DNA of 58,427 nucleotides from an uncultured Oscillospiraceae bacterium (GCA_934591705.1 CAKTPM010000009.1:1-58427); one strand, 5' to 3'. Positions 35,001 through 44,801 are shown, counted from the first letter of the stretch. The notes: generated by a model not told the origin, from the letters alone. Made by a program: numbers and translations.

Positions 35001-38000
35001 ACAGACTGAATATCCGCGTTCTCAATGACGCTGTCATACACCGCCAGGGTGTGGTTCCCGCTGCTGGTAACGCCCACCAGGCCGCCGGCGCCGTATGCGC
35101 CCGCTATGAAGGTTCTCTTGGCATCCGTGCCGCTCACCGTGCAGCGGCGGACGGTAAAGCCCTGCTCCCCCTTGCCCACCAGACCGCCGGCATTGACGCC
35201 AGAGGCCCGCAGGCAAGAAAGGGTGCAGTCCTCTGCGAGGACGCTTTTCACCGTATAGGACGCAAGGCCGCCGGCCCGCACATACTGCCCGGAGGCAAGG
35301 GTGGCGTTCTCTGCGCCGCCGGTAAGGGTCATATTCTCCAGCCGGCACCGCCGGACCTCCAGCGTGTTCTGGGCCTTTCCCGCGATGCCGCCCACGCCGT
35401 AGGAATTGTCGTCGGTGGGCTTCTGGGCTCTTGTGGAGAGCACCTGCACACCTTGCAGCACCAGGGTCTTACCCTCCTCCGGCCCCACCTTCACCGAGGC
35501 GGCGGCCAGGCCGAAGAGACCGCCGGCCAGGCCGTTTGGCGCATCAGCGGGCCCGTCCACCTTGATGGTGGAGGCGCTGCCCAGCGGGAGAGAGTCGAAA
35601 GTGGTGTTCACTCCATTCACGGCGCCGCCCTGCAATTCGCCCGCATAGCCGCCGGCATACTGCCCGCCGGTGAGCGTAAGCCCGGTATAGGTGCAGTCCG
35701 TCAGCTCCAGGGCGGCGGCCTTTTTCGCCAGCACCGTGCGGCCCAGGAGGCCGCCGGCGGCGTAGGGGCCGGTGATTTGGGTATCGCGCAGCGTGATGTT
35801 GCTGCATACGGCGGTCCTGGTGGCACCGCCGGCATGGCTCATCACGCCCGCCAGACCGCCTACGCCCGTGGCGGGCGGTCTGGCCGCCGGGGTGGGATAT
35901 AGTAGCTCCAGGGTGCTTTCGGCCAGGGTCAGACCGGTGACGGCCGTGGTGCTCTGGCCCAGCATCAAGCGGTTGAAGAGGCCGCCTACGGCCTCGGAGG
36001 GGAAGTCGTCATCGGCGTATTCCCGCACCTGCCGCGACACCTTCAGGGTGCTGCCGCCGCCCGCAAGGCCCGCCACCCGGGGGATCACGCCCCAGGCGTT
36101 GGCGTCCCCGCCCCGGACGGCATTGGAGCCATAGCGGGCGGAGATGCCCTGCCAGGCGTTGCCGTACACGCTCAGATCCATGCTCCCGTTCTCCGGGAAG
36201 GTAAAGGTGATCTTCTCTCTGCTCAGCAGCCCGAAGCACTCCCTGCCGCAGTATTGCGCGGCCAGGTAGGGGGCGTTGGCGGCGCCAGGGGCCCGGCTGT
36301 CATCCGCCCTTGCCTGGGCAAAGTCATCCGCCGCCGGGGTGCCGATGCCGCTGTAGGCGGCGCTGCGCACCTTGCCATAGGCGCCGCCGAAGCGATAGAT
36401 CTTCTCCCCCGCCCCGTCCCCCAGGGACAGGGTAAAGGTCCTCTCCGGGCCGCCGTAGGCCCAGGACTGCCCGCCGCCGGCGCCGCCGCTATTGATCAGC
36501 GCCGCCAGCAGCAGCAAGCTCTCCGCACCGGGGATGTCCGCGGTAACGCCATCGCTTCCGGCCGTCAGGTTCACCTGGGTGTTCTGGAAGCTCTTGATAT
36601 TCAGGATGCGGAAATCCTCGCCGTTATTGAGTACGCAAGCCTCGCTGAAGGCATAGCCGTTCAGCACCCGGCCTACATAGGGGTTAACATAATATCTGTT
36701 GTCCGACGCGCCGCCCTTCAGGGCAGCCATGGCCGCCACCGTGAGGTTGGTGCCGCGGAAGAGGACGCCGCCGCCGCATACGGAGCCCACATAGCCGCCC
36801 ACCTGCAGCAGATAGGGCTTTTCGCCGCTGAGGGTCAGCCAGCCGGGCTCCACCGTCACCTTAACATCTTCAATGATGTTGTCGCCGCCCAGCACGCAGC
36901 CCATGACGCCGCCGAAGCACACATCGGGATAGTAGGCCCCGTGGGCGGCGTAGGTCAGGGTCTTATTTTCGCCGGCCTTGCCGTAGTGGAGCTTCAGATC
37001 CCGAACCACGCTGCCGTAGCTGTAGGCGATCAGGCCGCTGCCGGTCTTGCTGCCGGTAAGGGTCACGGCGGCACCCTTCGTGCTCACCAGCACGCCCCGG
37101 AAGGGCATGTTGTCCGTGCCCAGGCCGGCAAAGTCCTCCAGGGCAACATCTCTCTGCACATCGAAATAGGCGCTGCGCAGGTACTCGCGCATGAACTCAT
37201 TGGAGATCCCGGGCTTGCTCTCATCGGGCTTGCCGTCCTGCGTACACTGCCGCCAGGTGTTGCCCCGGGCGGCGATGAGGACGATGTCGGCATCGGCATC
37301 GGTGCCGGTGTGGAGGGTATCGGGATCGGCGGTGATGCGCACCTTCCAGTCCAGCTTGGGGTTGCCGGTGGCGATGTAGAGGGCCAGATCCTCCAGCTCC
37401 CGATCCATGGTGATGGCGTAGGGGTGGCCGTAGGTGCCGCAGCCGACGGTGAGGTCGGCGGCCCGCTGGTTCACCACCAGCTCGTGGGCCTGCTGCGCCG
37501 GGGCATAGCTCCGGTATACATAGGGCAGCACCGCAGCCCCTGCCGGGACCCGGTTTGCCTCCGTGCCGTACCCCTGCTCATCGTAGTACCAGAGCTGCTG
37601 CTCGGGGTATTCCGTCGAGTTGGTGATCTCGCTGCCGTAGGTGGTCCCGGCACTGGTAGACGGCTCATCGCTCTTATAGAAGAGATACCGGCCTGCGGAG
37701 GTGCCGTCCGGGGCATAGCGATAGCTCTCCAGCAGGGTGGCCCGGGTAAAGACGCCCCCTTCCGCCGGCAGTTTCATGCCCGCGAATTCTAAGTTTACAT
37801 AACTCCCCGTTGCGCTGCCCACCTCCCCCAGCAGGCTGGAGGCGGCATTGGCCCTCGTGCCGATATAGCTTACGCCCTTCTGGGAGCCGGATTCTCTCGC
37901 CTCGCCGAAGCTCAGGTGGGTATAGCTGCCCACCCGGTTGATAAGCAGCGGCGCATAGCTGTCCGCCCCGGCGCCGTTGACATAGAGGTTATCCAGGGTG

Positions 38001-41000
38001 AGGCCCCGGACGGTGAGCCGGGCGGTGGCGATGGTGTCGCCGTTTTTGCTGCCCTGGAAGGTGCCCCGGAACAGGGCGCCGGAGGCGCCCTCCGCCAGCC
38101 CCACGGAGCCCCGGAGGGTGGTGTCGGTAACGGTGACGGCGGCATTGGGCACCGTGCCGTTCAGGAACAAGCTCCCGTGCATCAGATAGTGCTGGGTCCG
38201 GGCGAGAAGGGACTTATTGTCCCCCTCCAGATCCTGGATCTCCCGGTTCCAAAAGGTGATCACGGCGTTTTGCACCGCCGCGCCCCCGGCGAGATCCACC
38301 GGGTAGTAGCTGAGCCCCTGCAGATTCAGGGTCACGGAGCCGCTTTCCCCGCCGATCTTAGGGCTGTCGGCTGCGCAGTCCCCGGTGGGGAAATATTGCT
38401 TGATGCCGCCGGCTGCATATCGGCGCACGCTCCAGAGCAGCAGCTCCTGGGGCGTATCCAGCCAGCCGTTGTCGCCCCTGTCTTTTACCGCCGTGATGGC
38501 GGCGTCCAGGTCGTAGTAATAGCGGCTGGTGTCGTTGACCTTTTTGATATTCGTCCGATTCACATAGGTGGTCCGCGCCGCCACATTCACCCCCAGCCGG
38601 TGACCGCCCTGGGTCTGGGTGGCCAGGGAGATCACGCCGTTGGCGTTGTTCTCGGTGATGGCGGCGGCGGAGGCCGCCGTATAGGCCACAAGCTCGTCAA
38701 AGTGGCCGCTTACCTGCGAAACGGTGGCAGGCACCAGATAGGCGCTGTCCCAGTGGGCGGTGAGCTCCAGATAGAGGCCCTGCATATTGGCATTGACGCC
38801 GTTGAGCTGCAGGGTGTTGTCATTTTTGCTCTCGCCATGGCAAACCAGCAGGCCCAGGTCGTTTTTCGCCGTAAAGCCAGCGCCGCTCAGGTCGATGCCC
38901 CCCTCGGGCACCGTCCATTTTCCGCCGGCGGCGTACACAAGCCCGCCCAGGGAGCCCTTGCCCGCCGTGACGGAGGCGTTCTCCGCCGCAAAGCCGTAGC
39001 CCGTGGCTGTCGGAGCGGTGAAGTTGACGGCGGTATTCTGCCAGCAGTAGCCCAGAAGGCCGCCGGCGCTGCCGGCGCTGCCGGCCTGGATCGTCAGGTC
39101 CTGGGCCGTCACGCCCCGGAGGGTCACGGCGGCATTCTGCACCGTGGCCGCAAGGCCTCCCAGCATGGCCTGGCCGCCGGCGGAGGCCGTCAGGGTACCG
39201 GCCAGGTTGACATCCTCGCAGTGCAGGGTGCCGCCGTTCATCAGGCCCAGCACGCCGCCGGCATGGGCGCCGGCAGGCGTCACCGTGTTCAGCGTCAGGG
39301 TGCCGGCGGTGCGGACGCCCTTGAGGGTCAGGGTCGCCCGGTTCCCCCTGGCCAGCAGGCCGCAGGCAATGTATGCTGTGGCCGTGGCGATGCCCGCCTT
39401 GCAGTCCACCGTCAGGCCGGCATCCGCCTCCACCTGCTCTAAGGTGACGGCGCCCGACACCTCGCCGGCCAGCAGGCCGAAGAGGCCGGCGCCGTAGCCG
39501 CGGTCATTGGCGGCAAGGCCCCGGAGGGCGCCCCGCAGCTTCAGGTTTTTCACCGTGCCGCTGAGCCTGCCAAAGAGGCCCGCGGCATTGTGGGCGATGC
39601 TGTAGCCGAAGCTGGCCAGGGCGCCGTTGCCGTAGACATAGCCGGAGTTCTCCACGCCGTATTTCTCGCCTATGGCAAGCCAAAGCGTATGGCCGCCGCC
39701 GTCAAGGGTGCCGCTGTAGGCCGTCTCATTGATGTTGTCCCGGGTCAGGCCCATCACGCCGGTGCCCCTGAGGTCTATGTCCCCGGTCAGGGTGATGTTC
39801 GCGCGGTAGAGCCCGGTATAGTTGGCCGCGCCAATGCCCTCGACCCCGGAGAAGACGCCCCGGGACTGCATGGCGATGGCGAGGATGGCCAGCTGGTCCT
39901 TATCCGCCAGCTGAAGGTTTCCGCCGGAGAAGGCCACGGTGCTCCCGAAGGTCACCTGATGGGTGACGGCATCCAGCGTCAGCAGCGCGGGGGAAAGACC
40001 GCCGCTGTGGAGCCGGTACACCTGCCCATAATTGCCGATGTCGTTTGCGCCGCTGTTTATATCCAGCTGCTTGTTGGATCTGCAGATCCGCCCGCGCCGG
40101 TATTCCCAGCCCGTGTCACCGGCATTCCCGCTGCCCAGGGCATAGACCAGGGCCTGATCCTGCCAGCCCACCAGCTGGCCCACCGTATAGGCGCTCTGGT
40201 AGCGGGCGCCGGACATATCCGTCAGGCCGCTGAGGCATACCACGCTGCCCTCCGCCGCCTCGCCTACAGCGCCGCCGCCCCGCCAGATCTCCGGGTCGTT
40301 GGTGGCCTTGCCGCCGTCTATGACGGCCGCCTCCGTTGTAAGGGCAAGCCCGGCGAGGGCCGCTGCGCTGCCCTTTTCCAGCCGGCCGATGGCCCCGCCG
40401 AAGCCGGCGGTGCTGGCGGCGACATAGGGGTTCACCGCCTTCACCTGGAGGGGGGCGTCCTTCTCTCCCAGCTTCACATAGACGCCGGTGCCGCCGTCCC
40501 CCGCCAGGCCGATGAGGCCGCCGAAATACCGGGGCGCAAAGGCGTCGTCGGCGGCCTTTGTGGCCGAGCGGATGGAGAGGTTCTTGATCTCCAGGGTGTT
40601 GGAATGGCTCTGGCTGCACACCCTTCCGATGAGCCCGCCCCAGGCGAAGCTCCTATTCACCGACCAGGCGGTGAAGGTATCGCCGTCATACCAGCCGTCA
40701 GCGCCGTCCACTGTCAGGGTGACGGCTTCTCCTTCTCCCGCCAGGGTCAGCTGGCCGAAGAGGCCGCCCATATAGCCCTGGGTATGGCTGTTGGCGTTAT
40801 TTTTCAGCTTCACATGGTATCCCGCCGGGGCGGCCAGCAGCCCCACGCAGTCGGGAAGGTGCTGGGACTCCGCGGCCGTATAGCCACCCATAAGGCCGCC
40901 CACATTGGCAGCTAGCTTACTGCCGGCCACGGTGGGGGCCGCCAGCAGGAGCTTCCCCGGCTGGCTCTCGGCGCGCCGCAGCCAGGCGCCGGCGGCGGCC

Positions 41001-42055
41001 AGACCCACCAGGCCGCCGGCGTTTTCCCCGCCGGTGACGGTGAGATTTGCATAGGTCTTATCCTCGGTAAAGGCGGTGAGGAGCGCCGCTCCGGCACCCA
41101 TCTCGCCCACCAGGCCGCCGGCGTTTTTCACGCCGGTGACGGACACCGCCCCCTCGGGGAGGGTGAAGCCCTCCGCCAGCTGCAGGGTGCCGCTCTGGAT
41201 CGTGCGGCACAGGAGCCCCGCATTGTCGCTGCCGGTGAGGGTGATGTCGCCTGGACCGTAGGTCACCTGACCGCCGAGGGTCAGGGTGCCCGCGCCAGTG
41301 CCCTCCGCCAGCCGGAGCGTACCCACCAGGGGGCCGGCGCTCCGGGCCGCCGAATCGACGACGATGCTTACGGGGAACTCAGCGTCATCCGCCAGCTCAT
41401 AGGTCTCCGCCAGCATGGACGACTCGCCGCCGCCCACCCAGGTAACGGTGAAGCCGGCGAGGGTCGCCTGGGAGGAAAGCCCCCGGAAGAGGGGCGCCCC
41501 GGTCTTGATCTGCAGTATTCCGGCGCTCTGGGAGCGTAGGCGCCCCCGGAAGGGCGCCTCCGGCGTGCCCAGGCCCTGATAGTCCGTGCCGCTCAGGTCA
41601 AAGACGCCGGTGGTGTTGATGTTGATCTCCAGATCCGCCGTGTCGCCCATCTGGGACAGAGCCGCCAGCTCCTGGGGAGTCGTGACGGTGTAGGAGCCGT
41701 CCTCATTGGGCACGGGCAGCGCCGCAGGCAGTATGCCCTCCTCCGGCGCGCCGCCCTCATCGTCCTCCGGGGAGAGCTGTGCCCCCGCCCCCGGAGCTGT
41801 ATTCTCCGGGCTGTCGGGGGTCTGCGGCTCGCCGCCGCCGGGGGCGGCGGTATCACCGCCGGAGGGGTTCTCCCCCTCATTGCCGCCGGAGGGGGGCTCC
41901 GGCTGGGGGGTCTCCGCCGCTGCGGTCACCTGGGCGGCAGGGGCCGCCTGGCTCTCCTGGGCCAGAGCCGTCTGCGGCAGCAGGGACACCAGCATGCACG
42001 CTGCCAGCAGCGCCGCCACATGGCGCCGGGCGCTCTCTATGAAAAATCTTCTCAT
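32030..42055 (-). CDS. Giant secreted GLUG-repeat surface protein (3341 residues)
   Basis: A very large exported protein. A signal peptide (about 1-32) ends in LPQTALA. A Pro/Gly/Glu-rich linker (about 33-115) follows. From about 120 to 2330 comes a long series of degenerate GLUG-type repeats (NAGGLVG, GGLIG, AGGLLG and similar), each in a roughly 40-80 residue beta-rich unit, which suggests a beta-helix. The last 1000 residues are non-repetitive and beta-rich. No LPXTG, SLH, choline-binding or C-terminal membrane anchor is seen; it ends IKPEFVKHG. The start overlaps the upstream SipW-type gene (ATGA). It is probably an adhesin or matrix protein of the c-di-GMP-controlled system; how it is held on the cell is unknown. 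Confidence 0.9.
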   Translation of the reverse strand: MRRFFIESARRHVAALLAACMLVSLLPQTALAQESQAAPAAQVTAAAETPQPEPPSGGNEGENPSGGDTAAPGGGEPQTPDSPENTAPGAGAQLSPEDDEGGAPEEGILPAALPVPNEDGSYTVTTPQELAALSQMGDTADLEININTTGVFDLSGTDYQGLGTPEAPFRGRLRSQSAGILQIKTGAPLFRGLSSQATLAGFTVTWVGGGESSMLAETYELADDAEFPVSIVVDSAARSAGPLVGTLRLAEGTGAGTLTLGGQVTYGPGDITLTGSDNAGLLCRTIQSGTLQLAEGFTLPEGAVSVTGVKNAGGLVGEMGAGAALLTAFTEDKTYANLTVTGGENAGGLVGLAAAGAWLRRAESQPGKLLLAAPTVAGSKLAANVGGLMGGYTAAESQHLPDCVGLLAAPAGYHVKLKNNANSHTQGYMGGLFGQLTLAGEGEAVTLTVDGADGWYDGDTFTAWSVNRSFAWGGLIGRVCSQSHSNTLEIKNLSIRSATKAADDAFAPRYFGGLIGLAGDGGTGVYVKLGEKDAPLQVKAVNPYVAASTAGFGGAIGRLEKGSAAALAGLALTTEAAVIDGGKATNDPEIWRGGGAVGEAAEGSVVCLSGLTDMSGARYQSAYTVGQLVGWQDQALVYALGSGNAGDTGWEYRRGRICRSNKQLDINSGANDIGNYGQVYRLHSGGLSPALLTLDAVTHQVTFGSTVAFSGGNLQLADKDQLAILAIAMQSRGVFSGVEGIGAANYTGLYRANITLTGDIDLRGTGVMGLTRDNINETAYSGTLDGGGHTLWLAIGEKYGVENSGYVYGNGALASFGYSIAHNAAGLFGRLSGTVKNLKLRGALRGLAANDRGYGAGLFGLLAGEVSGAVTLEQVEADAGLTVDCKAGIATATAYIACGLLARGNRATLTLKGVRTAGTLTLNTVTPAGAHAGGVLGLMNGGTLHCEDVNLAGTLTASAGGQAMLGGLAATVQNAAVTLRGVTAQDLTIQAGSAGSAGGLLGYCWQNTAVNFTAPTATGYGFAAENASVTAGKGSLGGLVYAAGGKWTVPEGGIDLSGAGFTAKNDLGLLVCHGESKNDNTLQLNGVNANMQGLYLELTAHWDSAYLVPATVSQVSGHFDELVAYTAASAAAITENNANGVISLATQTQGGHRLGVNVAARTTYVNRTNIKKVNDTSRYYYDLDAAITAVKDRGDNGWLDTPQELLLWSVRRYAAGGIKQYFPTGDCAADSPKIGGESGSVTLNLQGLSYYPVDLAGGAAVQNAVITFWNREIQDLEGDNKSLLARTQHYLMHGSLFLNGTVPNAAVTVTDTTLRGSVGLAEGASGALFRGTFQGSKNGDTIATARLTVRGLTLDNLYVNGAGADSYAPLLINRVGSYTHLSFGEARESGSQKGVSYIGTRANAASSLLGEVGSATGSYVNLEFAGMKLPAEGGVFTRATLLESYRYAPDGTSAGRYLFYKSDEPSTSAGTTYGSEITNSTEYPEQQLWYYDEQGYGTEANRVPAGAAVLPYVYRSYAPAQQAHELVVNQRAADLTVGCGTYGHPYAITMDRELEDLALYIATGNPKLDWKVRITADPDTLHTGTDADADIVLIAARGNTWRQCTQDGKPDESKPGISNEFMREYLRSAYFDVQRDVALEDFAGLGTDNMPFRGVLVSTKGAAVTLTGSKTGSGLIAYSYGSVVRDLKLHYGKAGENKTLTYAAHGAYYPDVCFGGVMGCVLGGDNIIEDVKVTVEPGWLTLSGEKPYLLQVGGYVGSVCGGGVLFRGTNLTVAAMAALKGGASDNRYYVNPYVGRVLNGYAFSEACVLNNGEDFRILNIKSFQNTQVNLTAGSDGVTADIPGAESLLLLAALINSGGAGGGQSWAYGGPERTFTLSLGDGAGEKIYRFGGAYGKVRSAAYSGIGTPAADDFAQARADDSRAPGAANAPYLAAQYCGRECFGLLSREKITFTFPENGSMDLSVYGNAWQGISARYGSNAVRGGDANAWGVIPRVAGLAGGGSTLKVSRQVREYADDDFPSEAVGGLFNRLMLGQSTTAVTGLTLAESTLELLYPTPAARPPATGVGGLAGVMSHAGGATRTAVCSNITLRDTQITGPYAAGGLLGRTVLAKKAAALELTDCTYTGLTLTGGQYAGGYAGELQGGAVNGVNTTFDSLPLGSASTIKVDGPADAPNGLAGGLFGLAAASVKVGPEEGKTLVLQGVQVLSTRAQKPTDDNSYGVGGIAGKAQNTLEVRRCRLENMTLTGGAENATLASGQYVRAGGLASYTVKSVLAEDCTLSCLRASGVNAGGLVGKGEQGFTVRRCTVSGTDAKRTFIAGAYGAGGLVGVTSSGNHTLAVYDSVIENADIQSVGTPEGTDKSRAKAAGLVNAAIHVKASNLRLSGVHVRSDSSMNSFAGLLAVFPFGTPGRYASFAGVSIRNSRAEEKVKLVNGAYQGKEVTDLTPLWPAGRCYVALCDYADTREQPNTDKPLLDIDAAVQQTAPYAVTSPVSGLRVSDGGTVKYLYGDGIVWDEAGKLTAQSIIEKPLANGAYYKNIPADAEAAVLPQLSTYNAQQKGRELQIDIPVLTCFGSTAHQVITAYLDTVTNGGFSQANAFSGSRPVQAEAAAYRYDADSGSFVKATTEAASLACTEKEGRLHFEGNGLQYDNGRGRLTLLTVTFTAEDRACRVYVPVIVQRKLEIDFYATLTHGTNFLPANYAQLTNHVLDSTGNPITGYLSFVYNSKQGAYVDYGWQDVLTSGVDLATPFERAVTFSSGLPAGTQFTLIDLQSAAPTAYYYTAAAEVKKLSLSVFDGYTQRGLSQVLGVTAEKDAAGPFVLTEGADALVQAQIGGQWKGFRLAAADEVGQRYTLTVPILHTQDGEQQRSAVSENFFLVITVPNDASGQGKNDRNGYITADFTGIPVEYAVTDLRRFDGSQDTHSGTESTYLISSGYRQTLQETLPTGTASTCEIKAGFSEVLQIRLRDTITVPSGQAFNSSDQLYLRFTASLQHIKENGSAAAVIPNGTTGTVRFYIYTQDGTYYTLSPSSDKLVSAGKTRQTAVSYDCAASGSTLELLLSSDGTRENAISLQPVRLAVETPAGQPPKSFFVEAELDAKLPTDALDVIPKADLKNGALSEYARLSYLSRISVEKSGLSYSDMTASLSETQVGYYRKNSEDAQLKFNAKDLSQLGINLRDLMDEHLSTDVQGRRSRIDAFAEYDLRGVRDWQELLKDSQYMRFTLELQRKTGDTAYEKEAHAGAFLQVEGKTYQAASNSWSWEVPRVQYYDDTASAPKLDGMLAQALTLQVYLDGIEENNRFFANYRVLMTAEVVDAEGKSQCVVKDALIYTLAQIKPEFVKHG

Positions 42056-43077
42056 GCTCCGCTCTCAGCTCCTTTCGCGGCGGTATCCTCAGCGGCGCTC
42101 ACCCCAATAAGGGCGGCGGCGTCCTGCCAGGTTTTTATCTCCTCCCGACCGGCTACCCAGTAGAAGGGGATCAGGTAGCTGCCGGTCTCGTTGTTTTGAT
42201 CCATGGGGAAGGTGATGCTGTGGATAGTCCCCTCTATGACGATGTCAGTGTCGGTCTTTCCCAGCTTCTGCAGGAAGAAGGGGTCTATCTTCACCCGGGT
42301 GCTATCCCAGCTGAGCTGGGCGGTGCCGGCGCCGCCGGAGGCCGTCACGGCGTAGTTCAGGCCGGCGTATTCCGAGGGTGCGTGGCCTGCCGCTGCGTCC
42401 GGGAAGCTGCCGGTGCAGCTGAAGCCCAGCACCTTCTCCGCGGAGGTGCAGGGCAGCAGCACCGCCGCCAGGAGCTGGCCGCTGCCGCCGGCCGAGGCCT
42501 CCGGCACGGCCTTGGCCACGATCCGGAGCTTATCCAGATCCCGGCGCAGGATGCCCAGCTCATAGGTGTGGGTGTGCTTCTCCCCGCCGGTGAGCCGGGC
42601 GGTGCGGGTATAGGTACCGGCCCCCTGTACCTGGGTGGTCTCGGTGGTCGCGTTGGTATCGGTCCCGTCCCGGAAGGTCACCGGGTAGACCCCGTCGGCC
42701 CGGCCGCCAGCAAACTGCAGGGTCAGGGTGTAGGGGATATCCACCTGGCTCACCAGACTGCTGTCCCCCTCGGCGCCGTTCTGGAGGAAGTTGTGGAGCC
42801 GGAGGGTGAGGGTGATGGTCTCATCCGGGGACGCCTCCGGGTTGGCCGGGAAGGGCAGGGCATGGTCGGGATACTGCGTCTCGCTGTCTCCCACGCACTC
42901 ATAGAGATAGTTGGAACTGAAGCGCAGGAGGGTGCCGTTTCGGTTCTGCACCACCGCCCGGCTGAAGTTGGCCCGGGTATAGGCCGCCAGGGAGACCCCG
43001 GCCATGGCCGCCGGCAGCAGCAGGCACAGCGCGGCCGCGGCCAGCCGCTGCCAGGTATGCTTCCATTTGTTTTTCAC
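42052..43077 (-). CDS. SipW-type secreted protein preceding the giant gene
   Basis: A 341-residue exported protein. The hydrophobic signal helix (LAAAALCLLLPAAMAGVSLA) is followed by AYTRANF, a variant of the SipW pattern with AAY in place of AWF. The mature part is beta-rich and contains QVDIPYTLTLQFAGG; the LEGxD motif is not present. Start is GTG at 43077 behind a GGGGGG ribosome site. It is the third gene of unit 2 and is translationally coupled to the giant protein (4-base overlap), so it may be needed in fixed ratio to it, for example as anchor or chaperone. Function unknown. Confidence 0.8.
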   Translation of the reverse strand: MKNKWKHTWQRLAAAALCLLLPAAMAGVSLAAYTRANFSRAVVQNRNGTLLRFSSNYLYECVGDSETQYPDHALPFPANPEASPDETITLTLRLHNFLQNGAEGDSSLVSQVDIPYTLTLQFAGGRADGVYPVTFRDGTDTNATTETTQVQGAGTYTRTARLTGGEKHTHTYELGILRRDLDKLRIVAKAVPEASAGGSGQLLAAVLLPCTSAEKVLGFSCTGSFPDAAAGHAPSEYAGLNYAVTASGGAGTAQLSWDSTRVKIDPFFLQKLGKTDTDIVIEGTIHSITFPMDQNNETGSYLIPFYWVAGREEIKTWQDAAALIGVSAAEDTAAKGAESGA

Positions 43078-43104
43078 GGTGGGTCCCCCCTTTCCTTTCG
43101 GGTG

Positions 43105-43761
43105 TCAGGCCTGGGTGGCCAGCAGGTAGATGAGGTCGGTCTCCTTTTCATCCACCTCTGTCCAGGTTATCTCCAGGATGAAGTAATCCGGCGGTGCGGT
43201 GATCTCTTCGGAGATGCGGTAGAGCGGCTCTGCGTGCTCCTGCACCTGGGCGTATTCTCCGTAGTTCAGCGAATGATACTTTCCCGTTGCGTGGTAGTAG
43301 TCCCCGGTGCCGTTGGCCTGGTTGAGGGGCGTCAGCTCGATCTCATCCCCGTAGGCGCAGGTGACGCCCTTGTCCGTAACGGCGCCGGCGGCGCCGACGG
43401 CGGCCGGGGAGGCGGCATAGAGGCGGAAATCCAGCTTCTCCAGGTTGGTGGTGTGGGCGATCTCCAGGCGGTAGCCGCCGATGCCGGGGCTGTTCACCCG
43501 GAAGAGGCGCTTGACGGTGACGGTGCCGCCGGTTTTGTCCGCGTCGGTATAGTGCAGGTCCAGGCGCAGGGGCTCATCCCGATCCGGCTCCCAGATGTCG
43601 ATGTTCTCCGGGGGCTGCACCCCCATCAGGGTGGCCACCCGGTGCTCCGAGGCGGCGAACCACGCCGCGGTGACGCCGGCCAGCAGGGCCAGAGTCAGCG
43701 CCCCGGTGAGCAGGGCGCGCAGGGGCAGCCCTATGCACTTTTTTCGGCCTTGTCTTTTCAT
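43105..43761 (-). CDS. SipW-type secreted protein, short
   Basis: A 218-residue protein with basic N terminus (MKRQGRKK), hydrophobic helix and GVTAAWFAASEHR as SipW-type cleavage region. The mature part (about 180 residues) is beta-rich, and the conserved C-terminal LEGCD motif is absent. It is the second gene of unit 2, 32 bases after the first and 27 bases before the next. The size and layout resemble TasA/camelysin subunits. No further function can be read. Confidence 0.8.
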   Translation of the reverse strand: MKRQGRKKCIGLPLRALLTGALTLALLAGVTAAWFAASEHRVATLMGVQPPENIDIWEPDRDEPLRLDLHYTDADKTGGTVTVKRLFRVNSPGIGGYRLEIAHTTNLEKLDFRLYAASPAAVGAAGAVTDKGVTCAYGDEIELTPLNQANGTGDYYHATGKYHSLNYGEYAQVQEHAEPLYRISEEITAPPDYFILEITWTEVDEKETDLIYLLATQA

Positions 43762-43793
43762 GCGCTCCGTCCTTTCCGCTCTCCGCCCACGGC

Positions 43794-44801
43794 TCAGGTG
43801 ACACTTGCCTCCACATAGAGGAATTGGGCCTGAGAGCCAATGTACTGATCCGCCCGGTCGTAGAATACCCGCCAGCCGGCGATGTTGTCCTCCACCGCGT
43901 CCTCCTGTGGCAGCGCGGCCTGGCCGGGGTTATAGAATAGCATGCTGGTGTCCGGATCCTTTTCTCCGTTTACAAGCGCCACCAGCTCCTGATGGGTGTC
44001 CCCGGCAGTACACAGGTCTCCCAGGGCCGTATCCGTCAGCAGGTAGTTGCGCAGCTGATGGGGCCACACCCAGTAGACCGTCACCTTATAGGCGGTGCCC
44101 TCCTGGAAGGCCCCGCCCTCCGGCAGGGTCAGGGTCAAGGGCTGCTCCGGGGCGATGCGCCCGCTGCATCCCCCCTGGTCATCCCGGCTCCGGAAGAAGA
44201 GCAGGTGGCCCTCCAGCAGCCGCAGCAGCGTGGAGTCCTCCGTGATCTCCCGGGCTACGGGCTGGGCCGGGTCATCCGTATCCAGCCGATAGGGGGCGGC
44301 CCGGAGCTGGAGGGTGAGGGTGGTCATGCCCGCCTGCTGGGGGATGATGTACAGCTCCAGCCGGCCCTGGGCCCCGGGCTGCAGCGCCCCGGCGCCGCTG
44401 TCCGGCACCAGGCGCCAGGCCGTGCCGTCATACAGGGTCAGGGCGGCCGCCGGTGTTACGGTCTGGCCGGTGGCGGCGTCCACATAGGAGCTGACGGTAA
44501 AGGCCTCGCCGGCGGTGAGCAGGTTTTGGCCGTTTTCCTTGAGGTAGTCAAGCTCCGGGGAGAGGCGGTCGCCCTCTCCGGCCAGCTTCAGCCGTTCCTC
44601 CTGCCGCACGCCCACGGCGGCGCCGCCGCTCTGCACCCGGGAGTTGGCGGCGAACCACGCCGCGCTGACGGTGAGCAGCGCCACGGCGGCGGAGAGGGCC
44701 AGCAGCACGCTGCGGGCGGCCTGCCGCCGCAGGGAGGGCACGCTCCCGGCGGGGGCGGCGTTATGCGGTTGTTCCCGGCGGGCGGCGTTTTTAGTGAACA
44801 T
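43794..44801 (-). CDS. SipW-type secreted protein, first gene of unit 2
   Basis: A 335-residue protein starting MFTKNAARREQ, with a basic region, a hydrophobic helix and LLTVSAAWFAANSR as SipW-type cleavage site. The open frame runs upstream to an ATG at 44960, but that codon lies in the riboswitch terminator stem. The ATG at 44801 is preferred because a row of TAAGGAGAGCC repeats ends directly before it. If the upstream start were used, the repeats would code for an AVRR-rich basic extension. The C-terminal 60 residues contain GWRVFYDRADQYIGSQAQF. It is controlled by riboswitch 2. Confidence 0.78.
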   Translation of the reverse strand: MFTKNAARREQPHNAAPAGSVPSLRRQAARSVLLALSAAVALLTVSAAWFAANSRVQSGGAAVGVRQEERLKLAGEGDRLSPELDYLKENGQNLLTAGEAFTVSSYVDAATGQTVTPAAALTLYDGTAWRLVPDSGAGALQPGAQGRLELYIIPQQAGMTTLTLQLRAAPYRLDTDDPAQPVAREITEDSTLLRLLEGHLLFFRSRDDQGGCSGRIAPEQPLTLTLPEGGAFQEGTAYKVTVYWVWPHQLRNYLLTDTALGDLCTAGDTHQELVALVNGEKDPDTSMLFYNPGQAALPQEDAVEDNIAGWRVFYDRADQYIGSQAQFLYVEASVT

